A DNA stretch of 64,000 nt from SGZJ01 sp949372955 (GTDB lineage: Bacteria; Bacteroidota; Bacteroidia; Flavobacteriales; Flavobacteriaceae): NCBI GenBank assembly GCA_949372955.1, contig CASIAX010000016.1, positions 51,505-115,504 on the forward strand, read 5' to 3'. Shown here in pieces: positions 27,902-36,098 of the stretch; position 1 is the first letter of the stretch; every line of letters starts with the position of its first letter. A program made the position numbers and the translations under genes. The notes below the pieces were generated by a model. It saw only the letters and a list, made by a program, of their open reading frames with translations, had not been told where the DNA came from and ran no database searches.

Positions 27902-28609
27902 ATGAATTCTACACCTTTAAAAAAATGGATCATATTAGGAGTGTTGTTTTTCCTTCCTGTAATTTTCCTGCTATTTTTATACCCCTCTACTCATAATTAC
28001 AACTCTTTGGATATTGTTAAGAACAATATTAAAGATGTTGATTCTTTTAGCTACATAGATAAAAATAAAAGACTCCTTAGCGGTAATATAACTGTACTTG
28101 CATTTCTCGGAGATAACCCCATGGATAATCTTACTGTAGCATTAAACCTTAAAGAACTTATATATGATAAGTTTAAGGGTTTTAAAAAGTTTCAAATGCT
28201 AATGGTCGTTCCAAACGGTTCTGAGGACCAAGTCAATGAACTTTTATTGGAGCTATACGCTTATGACGAGCTAAAATATTGGGGGTTTGCATTTGGCACA
28301 AGTGATCAAATAAAAGATTTATACACCTCCTTAAAATCATCTAATACTCTAAACAATCATTTATCGTCCCCATACATTTTTATTGTAGATAAAGATTTAA
28401 ATCAAAGGGGAAGGATAGACGACAGAAAACCATCTGATATAGAAAAAGGCATTAATATTTATGGATTAAGTTCGTATAACTCTACCAAGGTTTCTGAAAT
28501 AAAAAATAAGATGAATGATGATCTTAGAATTTTATTTACTGAGTATAGACAAAAAAGAAAAGGGAATTATGACTCAAATGATAGAAGGAATGAAAATATC
28601 GAAAACTAA
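27902..28609 (+). CDS. Uncharacterised membrane-anchored protein, SCO-like fold without the copper cysteines
   Basis: A 235-residue protein with one N-terminal membrane helix (about residues 9-26), then a periplasmic domain and a charged tail. The hydrophobic strand pattern (NITVLAFLGDNP, FQMLMVVPNGSEDQV) and the late segment SSPYIFIVDKDLNQRGR resemble the thioredoxin fold of SCO proteins, whose equivalent strand reads like FALIDQQGYIR in the next gene. It contains no CxxxC and no cysteine at all in the translated sequence, so it cannot bind copper in the SCO manner. Its stop overlaps the sco start (TAATG), implying coupled translation. A role in oxidase assembly is inferred only from position. 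Confidence 0.75.
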   Translation: MNSTPLKKWIILGVLFFLPVIFLLFLYPSTHNYNSLDIVKNNIKDVDSFSYIDKNKRLLSGNITVLAFLGDNPMDNLTVALNLKELIYDKFKGFKKFQMLMVVPNGSEDQVNELLLELYAYDELKYWGFAFGTSDQIKDLYTSLKSSNTLNNHLSSPYIFIVDKDLNQRGRIDDRKPSDIEKGINIYGLSSYNSTKVSEIKNKMNDDLRILFTEYRQKRKGNYDSNDRRNENIEN

Positions 28610-29346
28610 TGAGTAAAAGAAATAATTCATATATCGGTATTTCATTTATAGTACTAGTTTTTGGAATAATCTTTGTTCCAAGAATTATTGATAGACTTTC
28701 AAATAACGATATAGCAAGAGAGGAAAGTAGAAGTAGATCGGTTAATTACAATGTTGGTGATTCTGATTTGATGTATCTTGAAATTAATGGTGAGAGAAAA
28801 AAAGTACCTAATTTTTCTTTTACTAATCAAAATGGAGATATTATCTCTAATAAAGATTATGAAGGAAAGGTATATATAGCTGAATTCTTTTTTACTACTT
28901 GCCCTACAATATGTCCTATTATGAATTATAATTTAGTTGAGATTCAAAACTCTTTTAATGAATTTGACAATCTTGGCTTCGCTTCTTTTACAATAAATCC
29001 AGCTTATGATACTGTTGAGGTGTTGAGTGATTATGCTAATCAATATGGAATTACAAATAAGAACTGGAACCTTTTAACTGGTGATCAAGATGAGATTTAT
29101 AAACTTGCTAATAATGGATTTAATCTTTACACAGCCCAAGAGGATTCTGCTGCAGGTGGGTTTGAGCATTCTGGTAATTTTGCTTTAATTGATCAGCAAG
29201 GGTATATTAGATGTAGATCTGATGATTTTGGAAATCCACTAATATACTATAAAGGAGCTATTAATTTTAATGAAAAAACTAATAGTGATGGTGAAAAAGA
29301 GGAAATTTCAATTCTTAAAGAAGATATATTAAAGCTATTAAAGTAA
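28609..29346 (+). CDS. sco1: SCO1/SenC copper chaperone for oxidase CuA assembly
   Basis: A 245-residue protein with an N-terminal membrane anchor (about residues 8-24) and a thioredoxin-fold domain. Copper ligands are present: C98 and C102 in CPTICP and H187 in GFEHSGNF. SCO proteins deliver copper to, or reduce, the CuA site of subunit II, here CoxB at 7302-8384. It overlaps the upstream gene by one base and precedes the DUF420 gene by 5 bases. Confidence 0.95.
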   Translation: MSKRNNSYIGISFIVLVFGIIFVPRIIDRLSNNDIAREESRSRSVNYNVGDSDLMYLEINGERKKVPNFSFTNQNGDIISNKDYEGKVYIAEFFFTTCPTICPIMNYNLVEIQNSFNEFDNLGFASFTINPAYDTVEVLSDYANQYGITNKNWNLLTGDQDEIYKLANNGFNLYTAQEDSAAGGFEHSGNFALIDQQGYIRCRSDDFGNPLIYYKGAINFNEKTNSDGEKEEISILKEDILKLLK

Positions 29347-29351
29347 AAATT

Positions 29352-29867
29352 ATGCCAAAACCAATTAAATACAATAAGCTGATAATTTTAGTTTCTATTT
29401 TGATTCCAGTTGTTGTTGCTATATTATTTACTGTTAAATTACCTAATGTTGAACCGTTATCATTTTTACCTCCAATATATGCATCGATAAATGCTATGAC
29501 TGCTTTATTACTCATTTCTGCATTAGTTGCAATTAAAAATAAAAAAAGAAAGCTACATTCACTTTTAATGAAATTTGCTATTGGTTTATCTTTAGTATTT
29601 CTTGTGATGTACGTAGCATATCATATGACAAGTGAATCTACTGCTTTTGGTGGTGAAGGAACAATCAGATATATTTATTTTACTATACTTATTTCTCATA
29701 TCCTTTTATCAATTACTGTAATCCCATTTGTATTGGTTACTTATGTTAGAGCAATTACAAATGATATAGAAGCGCATAAAAAAATTGCTAAAATTACCTT
29801 TCCTTTATGGCTTTACGTTGCTGTTACTGGAGTTGTAGTTTATATAATGATTTCACCGTATTATTAA
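29352..29867 (+). CDS. DUF420 membrane protein (CtaM/YozB-like)
   Basis: A 171-residue protein with five predicted helices matching DUF420. The helix 2 segment SFLPPIYASINAMTALLL and the VMYVAYHMTSESTAFGGEG segment carry the conserved histidine region. In Firmicutes DUF420 proteins (CtaM) are required for active heme-copper oxidase; the same role is likely here given its position after sco1. Confidence 0.85.
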   Translation: MPKPIKYNKLIILVSILIPVVVAILFTVKLPNVEPLSFLPPIYASINAMTALLLISALVAIKNKKRKLHSLLMKFAIGLSLVFLVMYVAYHMTSESTAFGGEGTIRYIYFTILISHILLSITVIPFVLVTYVRAITNDIEAHKKIAKITFPLWLYVAVTGVVVYIMISPYY

Positions 29868-29869
29868 AT

Positions 29870-30079
29870 ATGAAATTTAAATTTATACTTTTTATTATTT
29901 TATTTTTTATTACCGACGCTATGCTGGGGCAGTGCGCTATGTGTAGAGCTGTATTAGAGAGTGAAGAAGGGCAAGCGTCTGCTAAGGGAATTAATGATGG
30001 CATAGTGTACTTAATGGCAATCCCTTATATAGTTGTTTTTAGTATTGCTTTTATTATTTATAGAAAATTTAAGAAATAA
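29870..30079 (+). CDS. Small membrane protein with CAMCRA motif
   Basis: A 69-residue protein starting at ATG 29870, 2 bases after the DUF420 stop; the earlier in-frame start at 29807 lies inside that gene and is unlikely. It has an N-terminal hydrophobic signal or anchor (residues 3-18), a CxxC-type motif CAMCRAVLES just after it (the two cysteines near residues 22 and 25), and a second helix (about residues 47-63). Its place at the end of the oxidase assembly operon suggests a copper- or redox-related role, but I do not know a characterised homologue. Confidence 0.75.
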   Translation: MKFKFILFIILFFITDAMLGQCAMCRAVLESEEGQASAKGINDGIVYLMAIPYIVVFSIAFIIYRKFKK

Positions 30080-30094
30080 TTTTTTAAAAATTAA

Positions 30095-30126
30095 TTTGGT
30101 TTATAATATAAACTAGTTTACTTTTG
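30095..30126 (+). promoter_or_regulatory. Bacteroidota-type promoter for the 30143 gene pair
   Basis: TTTG (30095-30098), a 20-base spacer and TACTTTTG (30119-30126) match TTTG-N-TAnnTTTG. The next ATG is 16 bases downstream (30143). Both boxes and the spacing fit well. Confidence 0.6.
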
Positions 30127-30142
30127 AATAAAATAAATTATC

Positions 30143-30715
30143 ATGACAAAAGAGGAGCAAATAAAAATCATAAATGATGCTATAACACAAACAAAATACA
30201 GTCTAAAACCTTTAGGGTTTAATCTATTATTTTGGGGAATTTTAATTATATTGATGAGCTTATTCCACTATTTTTTTACTGAACTTGTTCAGTTTTCTTA
30301 TTATTCAGCAGCCGTGTATTGGATCTCAATACCAGTTATAGGTATGATATATACGACCTATTATAATATTAAAACGGGAACTAAGCTAGGGTATGAAACT
30401 CAATTAGGAAGAGTTATAAAAATTATTTGGGGGGTTTTTGGACTTTTCTGGTTATCGATTTTTGCAATTACGATAATTCAAGGGGCTAATAGTCCAGCTC
30501 TAGATATCTTATTTATACTTGCTATGGTTCTTGTAATGACTGGACTTATAATAAAATTTAAAAATATTACAATTGGAGGATTATTGCTATTGGTATTTGT
30601 TGTGTATAATCACGCGTTTCCTGGGTTAAACTTTCTATTAATGAATGTATATGGAATTGCGTTTGGGATGTTGATCCCTGGAGTATCTCTTTATAGATTT
30701 AGAGAAACAAAATAA
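30143..30715 (+). CDS. Uncharacterised five-helix membrane protein
   Basis: A 190-residue protein with a short soluble N-terminus (MTKEEQIKIINDAITQTK) and about five membrane helices. I do not recognise a functional motif. It has its own promoter and is followed after 4 bases by a winged-helix regulator, so the pair probably forms one unit. Small membrane-protein plus winged-helix pairs of this kind are frequent in flavobacteria, but the signal they respond to is unknown. Confidence 0.75.
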   Translation: MTKEEQIKIINDAITQTKYSLKPLGFNLLFWGILIILMSLFHYFFTELVQFSYYSAAVYWISIPVIGMIYTTYYNIKTGTKLGYETQLGRVIKIIWGVFGLFWLSIFAITIIQGANSPALDILFILAMVLVMTGLIIKFKNITIGGLLLLVFVVYNHAFPGLNFLLMNVYGIAFGMLIPGVSLYRFRETK

Positions 30716-30719
30716 TTAG

Positions 30720-30989
30720 ATGGATAAATTATTACTTAATCCAATTAGATTAAAAATTATTTCTACTCTAGTAGCTGTTTCTTCTTGTGATTTTAATCAT
30801 TTGCAAAAAATAACAGAGTCTACAAAAGGTAACCTTAGTGTTCAAATAAAAAAATTAGAAGAGAATAACTATATATTAATTAGTAAAAGTTTTAAAAATA
30901 ATTATCCCAATACATCTTGCTCTATAACTAAGCATGGCTCAAAAAGATTTGAAGAATTTTTTAAGTCACTTATGTCTTTAAGAAAATAA
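30720..30989 (+). CDS. Winged-helix transcriptional regulator
   Basis: An 89-residue single-domain DNA-binding protein. The pattern NPIRLKIISTLV, then DFNHLQKITESTKGNLSVQIKKLEE (helix-turn-helix; quoted in two parts, DFNHLQKITEST and KGNLSVQIKKLEE) and a wing (SCSITKHGSKRFEEF) matches the small winged-helix family resembling ArsR/MarR proteins (Pfam HTH_27 type). There is no separate sensor domain, so dimerisation or a protein partner, perhaps the membrane protein just upstream, would have to provide the signal. Confidence 0.8.
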   Translation: MDKLLLNPIRLKIISTLVAVSSCDFNHLQKITESTKGNLSVQIKKLEENNYILISKSFKNNYPNTSCSITKHGSKRFEEFFKSLMSLRK

Positions 30990-31013
30990 ATCTACTATAA
31001 TTTGTATTAACTA

Positions 31014-31034
31014 GTACTTTGCTTTGCATAGTAC
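31014..31034 (+). promoter_or_regulatory. Operator-like dyad ahead of the lipoprotein-padR-pspC operon
   Basis: Two 9-base arms, GTACTTTGC (31014-31022) and GCATAGTAC (31026-31034), are inverted around TTT with a single mismatch. The dyad is 50 bases before the small lipoprotein gene and 25 bases after the winged-helix regulator. Its size and symmetry suit a dimeric regulator; the PadR protein of the operon or the winged-helix protein upstream are the candidates. This is inference from sequence symmetry. Confidence 0.6.
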
Positions 31035-31083
31035 CAAAATTTATATATATTCGCTTAAATTATTATTAACAAATTATTAAATC

Positions 31084-31302
31084 ATGAAAAAAACACTACT
31101 GATCTTATTGATAACTTTCACTTTTATTTCATGTCGTTTCGACGTTAGCCCTAATGTCACCGTAAAAAATGATATCAATTTAACAATAGATGGAGAAAAC
31201 TTAGATGGAGCACAAGGGGAGTGGATTATTACAAGTGAGGACAAGAAGGAAAATGGGAAAGATGTAATTGTAATCACCATTAAAAAAAATGAACTAGATT
31301 AA
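31084..31302 (+). CDS. Small lipoprotein-like protein, probably truncated by decay
   Basis: A 72-residue product with a lipoprotein signal (MKKTLLILLITFTFISC) and a short beta-rich domain (DVSPNVTVKNDINLTIDG) that ends KKNELD followed by TAA. Just beyond, another frame (31314-31388) encodes GDVERILENGNLYFSGFEFS and ends IK at a TAG. This looks like the lost C-terminus of the same protein. Restoring it would need a sense codon at the TAA and a one-base shift near 31316. It leads the operon with padR and pspC. No function recognised. Confidence 0.6.
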   Translation: MKKTLLILLITFTFISCRFDVSPNVTVKNDINLTIDGENLDGAQGEWIITSEDKKENGKDVIVITIKKNELD

Positions 31303-31411
31303 TTATTATCTAAACAGGCGATGTTGAAAGGATATTAGAAAACGGAAACTTGTATTTTAGTGGATTTGAATTTTCCAAGATTAAATAGTTTAAAATAAAT
31401 TAATAATTATA

Positions 31412-31738
31412 ATGAAGTCAGATAATACAAAAGCACAGATGCGAAAAGGGATCCTTGAGCTATGCATTTTATCTATACTTAGTAAAGAGCCAAAATATTC
31501 TTTTGAAATTTTAATGACCTTAAAAGAGTCTAAGTTAATTGTTGTGGAAGGCACAATATATCCTTTACTCACAAGACTGAAAAATAGTAATTTGTTGGAG
31601 TATAATTGGAAAGAATCTAAAAATGGCCCACCAAGAAAATATTATAATATTACAACTGATGGAAAAGACTTTTTAAAAGATCTTAATGAATCATGGTTAG
31701 AGTTATCTAATGCAGTAACTAAAATTAGAAATAAATAA
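31412..31738 (+). CDS. PadR-family transcriptional regulator
   Basis: A 108-residue regulator with the PadR winged-helix signature: QMRKGILELCILSILS at the N-terminus, YSFEILMTLKES, VVEGTIYPLLTRLKNSNLLEY and GPPRKYYNITTDGKDFL. The short C-terminal helix for dimerisation is present. It is immediately upstream (2 bases) of a PspC-domain membrane protein, a very common pairing in Bacteroidota, thought to form an autoregulated envelope-stress-type unit. The dyad at 31014-31034 may be its operator. Confidence 0.9.
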   Translation: MKSDNTKAQMRKGILELCILSILSKEPKYSFEILMTLKESKLIVVEGTIYPLLTRLKNSNLLEYNWKESKNGPPRKYYNITTDGKDFLKDLNESWLELSNAVTKIRNK

Positions 31739-31740
31739 AT

Positions 31741-32844
31741 ATGAACATTACAAAAGACATACATCTTTCTCATGTTAAATTCACAATGGATGATGAGGCT
31801 TATAAAATTCTTAAATCTTATTTAGATAAGTTAACTATCGCATTTAGTTCTAATTCTAGTAAAAACGAAATATTAGAAGATATTGAGTCTCATATTGCAG
31901 AATTATTCTCTGCAAATAATTCTATTAACCGAGTAATCTCTGTATCAGAAGTAAATAATGCTATTGAGGTTTTGGGAACCCCTGAAGAATTAGCAGAAGA
32001 TGAAAACGAACAGGATTCACCATCAAAAAATACAAATACTAATAAAAAGCTATTTAGAGATACAGATAACAGTTATGTTGGTGGAGTTGCTAGTGGATTA
32101 GCTCATTATTTTGGGATATCCCCTGCATGGATTAGAGTATTATTTATTTTATTTTTCTTTCTCCCTGTTCCATTTACGACTTTAGCTTATATAATTTTAT
32201 GGATAGTAGTCCCTTCAGCTAAATCTATTGCTGATAAAATTAGAATGACAGGAGAGGCTGTAAGTGTAGCTTCGATAAAAAATAAAATCGAGAGTGTATT
32301 ACCTGAGATTGAAAAGGAAATTTTAGATTTTGATAAAAAGCATGCAAAAGGACTATGGAAAAAAGTAAAGTATTATTTAAAAAAAACGATTAACTTTTTG
32401 CTAGCTACATCCACTAAACTATTAAAAATAATTTCAATTATTTTTGGTTATATTTTAATGTTTTACTCATTTATAGGAGGTTTTATTACATCTTTATTTC
32501 TTCTATTTTTAGGTAGTATAAGCTCTGCAATTACAAATTCTACTTCGTCTGAAATTGTAATTAATGGCACTACAATCTATGAGATAAATGATTTTTTGAG
32601 ATTTGACATTTTGGATGTTGTCAGTTCAATTGGCGTAGTTTCAATCGTATTATTTGGATTATTGATTTTAATCCCTTGTATTGTATTATTTATTGTTGGT
32701 TTAAAATTAGCTTTTAGAAATAGTTATAATATTAATAAAATGACTATGTATGTATTAGCATCTATATGGATATTATCTTTTATGTATTTCTTATACAGTA
32801 TTAGTTTTGAATTAATTACAGAAAACTTCCCATATAACATATGA
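31741..32844 (+). CDS. PspC-domain membrane protein
   Basis: A 367-residue protein. The N-terminal soluble domain (about residues 1-90) includes DEAYKILKSYLDKL and EILEDIESHIAELFSAN, resembling the sensor-type domain often found beside PadR regulators. Residues 98-160 form a PspC domain (LFRDTDNSYVGGVASGLAHYFGI, quoted here as DNSYVGGVASGLAHYFGI, then an aromatic helix ending WIVVPSAKS). Three to four more helices follow (about 212-350). Its partner is the PadR regulator 2 bases upstream. Function is likely envelope homeostasis, unproven. Confidence 0.85.
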   Translation: MNITKDIHLSHVKFTMDDEAYKILKSYLDKLTIAFSSNSSKNEILEDIESHIAELFSANNSINRVISVSEVNNAIEVLGTPEELAEDENEQDSPSKNTNTNKKLFRDTDNSYVGGVASGLAHYFGISPAWIRVLFILFFFLPVPFTTLAYIILWIVVPSAKSIADKIRMTGEAVSVASIKNKIESVLPEIEKEILDFDKKHAKGLWKKVKYYLKKTINFLLATSTKLLKIISIIFGYILMFYSFIGGFITSLFLLFLGSISSAITNSTSSEIVINGTTIYEINDFLRFDILDVVSSIGVVSIVLFGLLILIPCIVLFIVGLKLAFRNSYNINKMTMYVLASIWILSFMYFLYSISFELITENFPYNI

Positions 32845-32884
32845 AGCTTTTAACAATTTATTGGCATAATATTACATAAAAAAA

Positions 32885-32898
32885 TTACAAATTTGTAA
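32885..32898 (+). promoter_or_regulatory. Perfect 14-bp palindrome before the ABC exporter operon
   Basis: TTACAAATTTGTAA is its own reverse complement and lies 17 bases before the ATG of the exporter ATPase, in the only gap of the region. It could be a repressor site; AT-rich DNA produces such palindromes by chance, so this is weak. Confidence 0.35.
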
Positions 32899-32915
32899 AG
32901 ATTAAATAACGTTTT

Positions 32916-33605
32916 ATGTTAGAAATTAAAAATTTAAATAAATCTTATAAAATGGGAGATTCTAGTCTTCACGTTTTAAAAGGAATAGACCTGTTCGCTA
33001 AAAGTGGTGAAATGGTAGCTATTATGGGTTCATCTGGATCTGGAAAATCTACCTTATTAAACATTATCGGAATTTTAGATGAGGCTGACTCTGGAGATTA
33101 TGTTTTGGACGGAGTTGAAATTAAAAACCTTAATGAAAAAAAGGCTGCTAATTATAGAAATAGGTTTTTAGGTTTTGTTTTTCAATCCTTTAACTTAATA
33201 AACTATAAAAATGCAATGGAAAATGTTGCTCTTCCCTTATATTATCAAGGTTTAAAGAGAAAAGAAAGACAAGAAAAAGCCATGTTTCATCTTGAAAAAG
33301 TAGGTTTAGCGGATTGGGCTAAACATTTACCTAGTGAACTTTCAGGTGGTCAAAAACAAAGAGTTGCAATAGCTAGAGCTCTTGCTTCTGAGCCTAAATT
33401 ATTATTAGCTGATGAGCCAACAGGAGCATTAGATACAACAACTTCAAGTGAAATAATGCAATTTTTACAACAATTAAATGATGAAGGAAAAACTATTTTA
33501 CTAGTGACTCATGAAGAGGATATTGCACAAATGTGTAAAAGAATTGTTAGACTAAGAGATGGTGTTATAATTGAAGATACCAAAATTAAACAAGTAAGAG
33601 CATAA
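32916..33605 (+). CDS. ABC transporter ATP-binding protein (MacB/LolD-like)
   Basis: A 229-residue ATPase with Walker A GSSGSGKST (near residues 36-44), Q-loop VFQSFNL, ABC signature LSGGQKQRVAIARAL, Walker B LLLADEPTGALD and the H-switch VTHEED. It belongs to the MacB/LolD/FtsE-type group that drives FtsX-like permeases mechanically. It is followed within 3 bases by two MacB-type permeases, a periplasmic adaptor and a TolC-like protein, which together suggest a tripartite efflux or export pump. Confidence 0.93.
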   Translation: MLEIKNLNKSYKMGDSSLHVLKGIDLFAKSGEMVAIMGSSGSGKSTLLNIIGILDEADSGDYVLDGVEIKNLNEKKAANYRNRFLGFVFQSFNLINYKNAMENVALPLYYQGLKRKERQEKAMFHLEKVGLADWAKHLPSELSGGQKQRVAIARALASEPKLLLADEPTGALDTTTSSEIMQFLQQLNDEGKTILLVTHEEDIAQMCKRIVRLRDGVIIEDTKIKQVRA

Positions 33606-33608
33606 GAT

Positions 33609-34838
33609 ATGTTTGATTTAGACCTTTGGCGTGAAATATTTCAGAGCATAAGCAAAAATAAGCTTCGTACTCTACTGTCTGGTGGAACTGTAATTTTTGC
33701 TATAATGCTTTTTGCTATTTTATTTGGACTTGCAAATGGACTTCAAAACACATTTAATGAAGGAATGGGTGGAGATGCTGAAAATACTATTTTCATTAAT
33801 TCTGGTAGAACCGCTAAAGCAGGGAAAGGAAATCAAGTAGGAAGAAGAATACAATTTGATAATGAACTTCTTTCCACTTTAAAAGATGAGTTTAAAGAGG
33901 ATATAGAATTTATTACTGCTAGAGTTAATAAAAATGTTGTTGCATCCTATAAAGGAGAAAAAAACAGCTACAGTCTTAGAGCTGTAAATCCAGATCATCA
34001 ATTTATAGAAAAATCGGAATTAGTTAGTGGTAGGTTTATAAATCAAAGAGATCTACAACAATCCACTAAAGTGATAGTAATTGGGAGGTTAGTTAAGGAA
34101 GATCTTTTTAAAACACAAAAAGTAATTGGTGAGTATATTGACCTGAACAACATACAGTATAAAGTGGTTGGAGTTTATCAAGATATTGGAGATGATAATG
34201 AAGAGAGAATAATTTATATGCCACTTACTACAGCGCAAAGAATTTATGGAAATAACGACTATATAGATCAAATTAACTTGACATATAATCTAAATATGGG
34301 ACTGGATAATGCAATCGCGTTAGGAACCAATATTGAAAAAAGAATAAAAAAAATATTTAATATTGAACCCTCAGACCAAAGAGCTGTACGTCTAAGAAAT
34401 AGAGCTACAGAGGCTAATCAAATTAATCAATTTAATGCTGTTTTAGCAATACTAGTGCTAATAATTGGTTTAGGAACACTAATTGCAGGAATTGTAGGTA
34501 TTAGTAATATCATGATCTTTATTGTAAAAGAAAGAACTAAAGAAATTGGAATAAGGAAAGCACTTGGAGCTCGTCCAAGTTCCATAAAATCTATTATAGT
34601 AATAGAGTCAGTTTTGATCACTTCAATTTCAGGTTATGTAGGTTTATTACTTGGAATAGGAATTTTAGAAGCTTACGGGCCATCATTAGATAAATATTTT
34701 ATTACAGATCCGAGTGTAAGTACCTTTTTGGTAGCTATGGCTACTTTAGCTTTAATTATAGCTGGGTTTATCGCTGCTTACGTTCCTGCAAGAAGAGCCT
34801 CAAGAATTAAACCAATAATAGCCTTAAGAGACGAATAG
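33609..34838 (+). CDS. MacB-type ABC transporter permease (first of two)
   Basis: A 409-residue permease with one N-terminal helix (about residues 20-42), a large periplasmic MacB-PCD-type domain (about residues 43-275), and three C-terminal helices of the FtsX family. The typical segment VKERTKEIGIRKALGARPSSI near residue 307 (quoted as ERTKEIGIRKALGA) and the ending ASRIKPIIALRDE are present. Its partner permease starts one base after its stop. The two likely form a heterodimer. Confidence 0.92.
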   Translation: MFDLDLWREIFQSISKNKLRTLLSGGTVIFAIMLFAILFGLANGLQNTFNEGMGGDAENTIFINSGRTAKAGKGNQVGRRIQFDNELLSTLKDEFKEDIEFITARVNKNVVASYKGEKNSYSLRAVNPDHQFIEKSELVSGRFINQRDLQQSTKVIVIGRLVKEDLFKTQKVIGEYIDLNNIQYKVVGVYQDIGDDNEERIIYMPLTTAQRIYGNNDYIDQINLTYNLNMGLDNAIALGTNIEKRIKKIFNIEPSDQRAVRLRNRATEANQINQFNAVLAILVLIIGLGTLIAGIVGISNIMIFIVKERTKEIGIRKALGARPSSIKSIIVIESVLITSISGYVGLLLGIGILEAYGPSLDKYFITDPSVSTFLVAMATLALIIAGFIAAYVPARRASRIKPIIALRDE

Positions 34839-34839
34839 T

Positions 34840-36078
34840 ATGTTTAAATTTTTATTTGATATTGATACTTGGCAAGAAGTTTCTGACAGTCTAACCAAAA
34901 ATAAGGTTAGAACTGTGATTACTATGATTGGTGTTTGGTGGGGTATATTACTTCTTATAGGATTACTAGGATCTGCTAGAGGAATTGAAAATAAATTTAA
35001 TTCTGAATTTGGAGACTTCGCCACGAATAGTGTATTTATTTGGGCACAATCGACTAGTAGACCATTTAAAGGATTTCAAGAAGGTAGAAGACCAAGATTA
35101 AAATTTTCTCAATTAGATAATATAAGAAATAATGTTCCAGGTATTGAGTTAGTTGTTCCTAGAAATCAGAATCAATCACTGGTGGTTAGAAAATTTTTAT
35201 CTGGAAACTTTGGCGTGTCCGGAGATTTCCCAATTTTAGATAAAATTCAAAAAAAGAACTTAATTAGCGGTAGATGGATCAATCAAAATGATATTGACTT
35301 AAACAAGAAAATTGTAGTTATCAATGATGATGTTTATAAGCAAATTTTTGAAAAAGATGAAAATGCTATTGGAGAATATATAATTATTAATAATATAAAC
35401 TTCAAAGTAGTTGGTGTATTTAAGCAAGGGAATTTTGATTTTGGAGGAGCAATGCATATTCCTTTTACTACTTTTCAGCAAATTTATAACCAGGGTGATA
35501 ATATTGGCTGGCTAACTATTACAGGAAAACCGGAATATAGCATTAAACAGATAGAGAATGATGCTAAGTTAATTCTTAGAAATATGAATCAAATTCACCC
35601 TAAAGATAATAGAGCTTTTGGTAGTTTTAATTTAGGAGAGAGGTTTGAGCAACTTAAAGGGTTTTTAACTGGGATGCAGTTCTTAACATGGTTTGTGGGG
35701 ATTGCTACATTAATAGCTGGAGTTTTTGCAATTGGAAATATATTACTTATTACAGTAAAAGAACGAACGAAAGAAATTGGAATTAGACGAGCCCTTGGAG
35801 CAACTCCATTTGAAATTAAAAGACAAATAGTTTTGGAAGCGGTTTTTTTAACTACCATCGCAGGAATATTTGGAATTATTTCTGGAGGATGGATTTTAAT
35901 AGCTTTAGATAGCTTTTTTGGACAAGGAGCTGAAGCAACATTAGTCAATCCGTCAGTATCCATATTTGTAGTATTTATATCTCTAATTATACTAGTGATA
36001 TTTGGAACACTTATAGGTTTAATACCAGCTGGTAGAGCTACAAGCATTAAACCAATTGAAGCATTAAGAGAAGAATAA
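34840..36078 (+). CDS. MacB-type ABC transporter permease (second of two)
   Basis: A 412-residue paralogue of the preceding permease with the same architecture: N-terminal helix (about residues 25-45), periplasmic domain, and three C-terminal helices. Family hallmarks are ERTKEIGIRRALGATPFEI and ATSIKPIEALREE at the end. The adaptor gene follows after 20 bases. Two adjacent, diverged permeases instead of one homodimeric MacB are common in Bacteroidota. Confidence 0.92.
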   Translation: MFKFLFDIDTWQEVSDSLTKNKVRTVITMIGVWWGILLLIGLLGSARGIENKFNSEFGDFATNSVFIWAQSTSRPFKGFQEGRRPRLKFSQLDNIRNNVPGIELVVPRNQNQSLVVRKFLSGNFGVSGDFPILDKIQKKNLISGRWINQNDIDLNKKIVVINDDVYKQIFEKDENAIGEYIIINNINFKVVGVFKQGNFDFGGAMHIPFTTFQQIYNQGDNIGWLTITGKPEYSIKQIENDAKLILRNMNQIHPKDNRAFGSFNLGERFEQLKGFLTGMQFLTWFVGIATLIAGVFAIGNILLITVKERTKEIGIRRALGATPFEIKRQIVLEAVFLTTIAGIFGIISGGWILIALDSFFGQGAEATLVNPSVSIFVVFISLIILVIFGTLIGLIPAGRATSIKPIEALREE

Positions 36079-36098
36079 TTTTTTAAAAATAAAATAAA

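Noticed and set aside
30990..31083. A promoter from the TAATTTG/TACTTTG sequences near 31000-31020
   Set aside because: Neither fits TAnnTTTG exactly; I report only the inverted repeat there.
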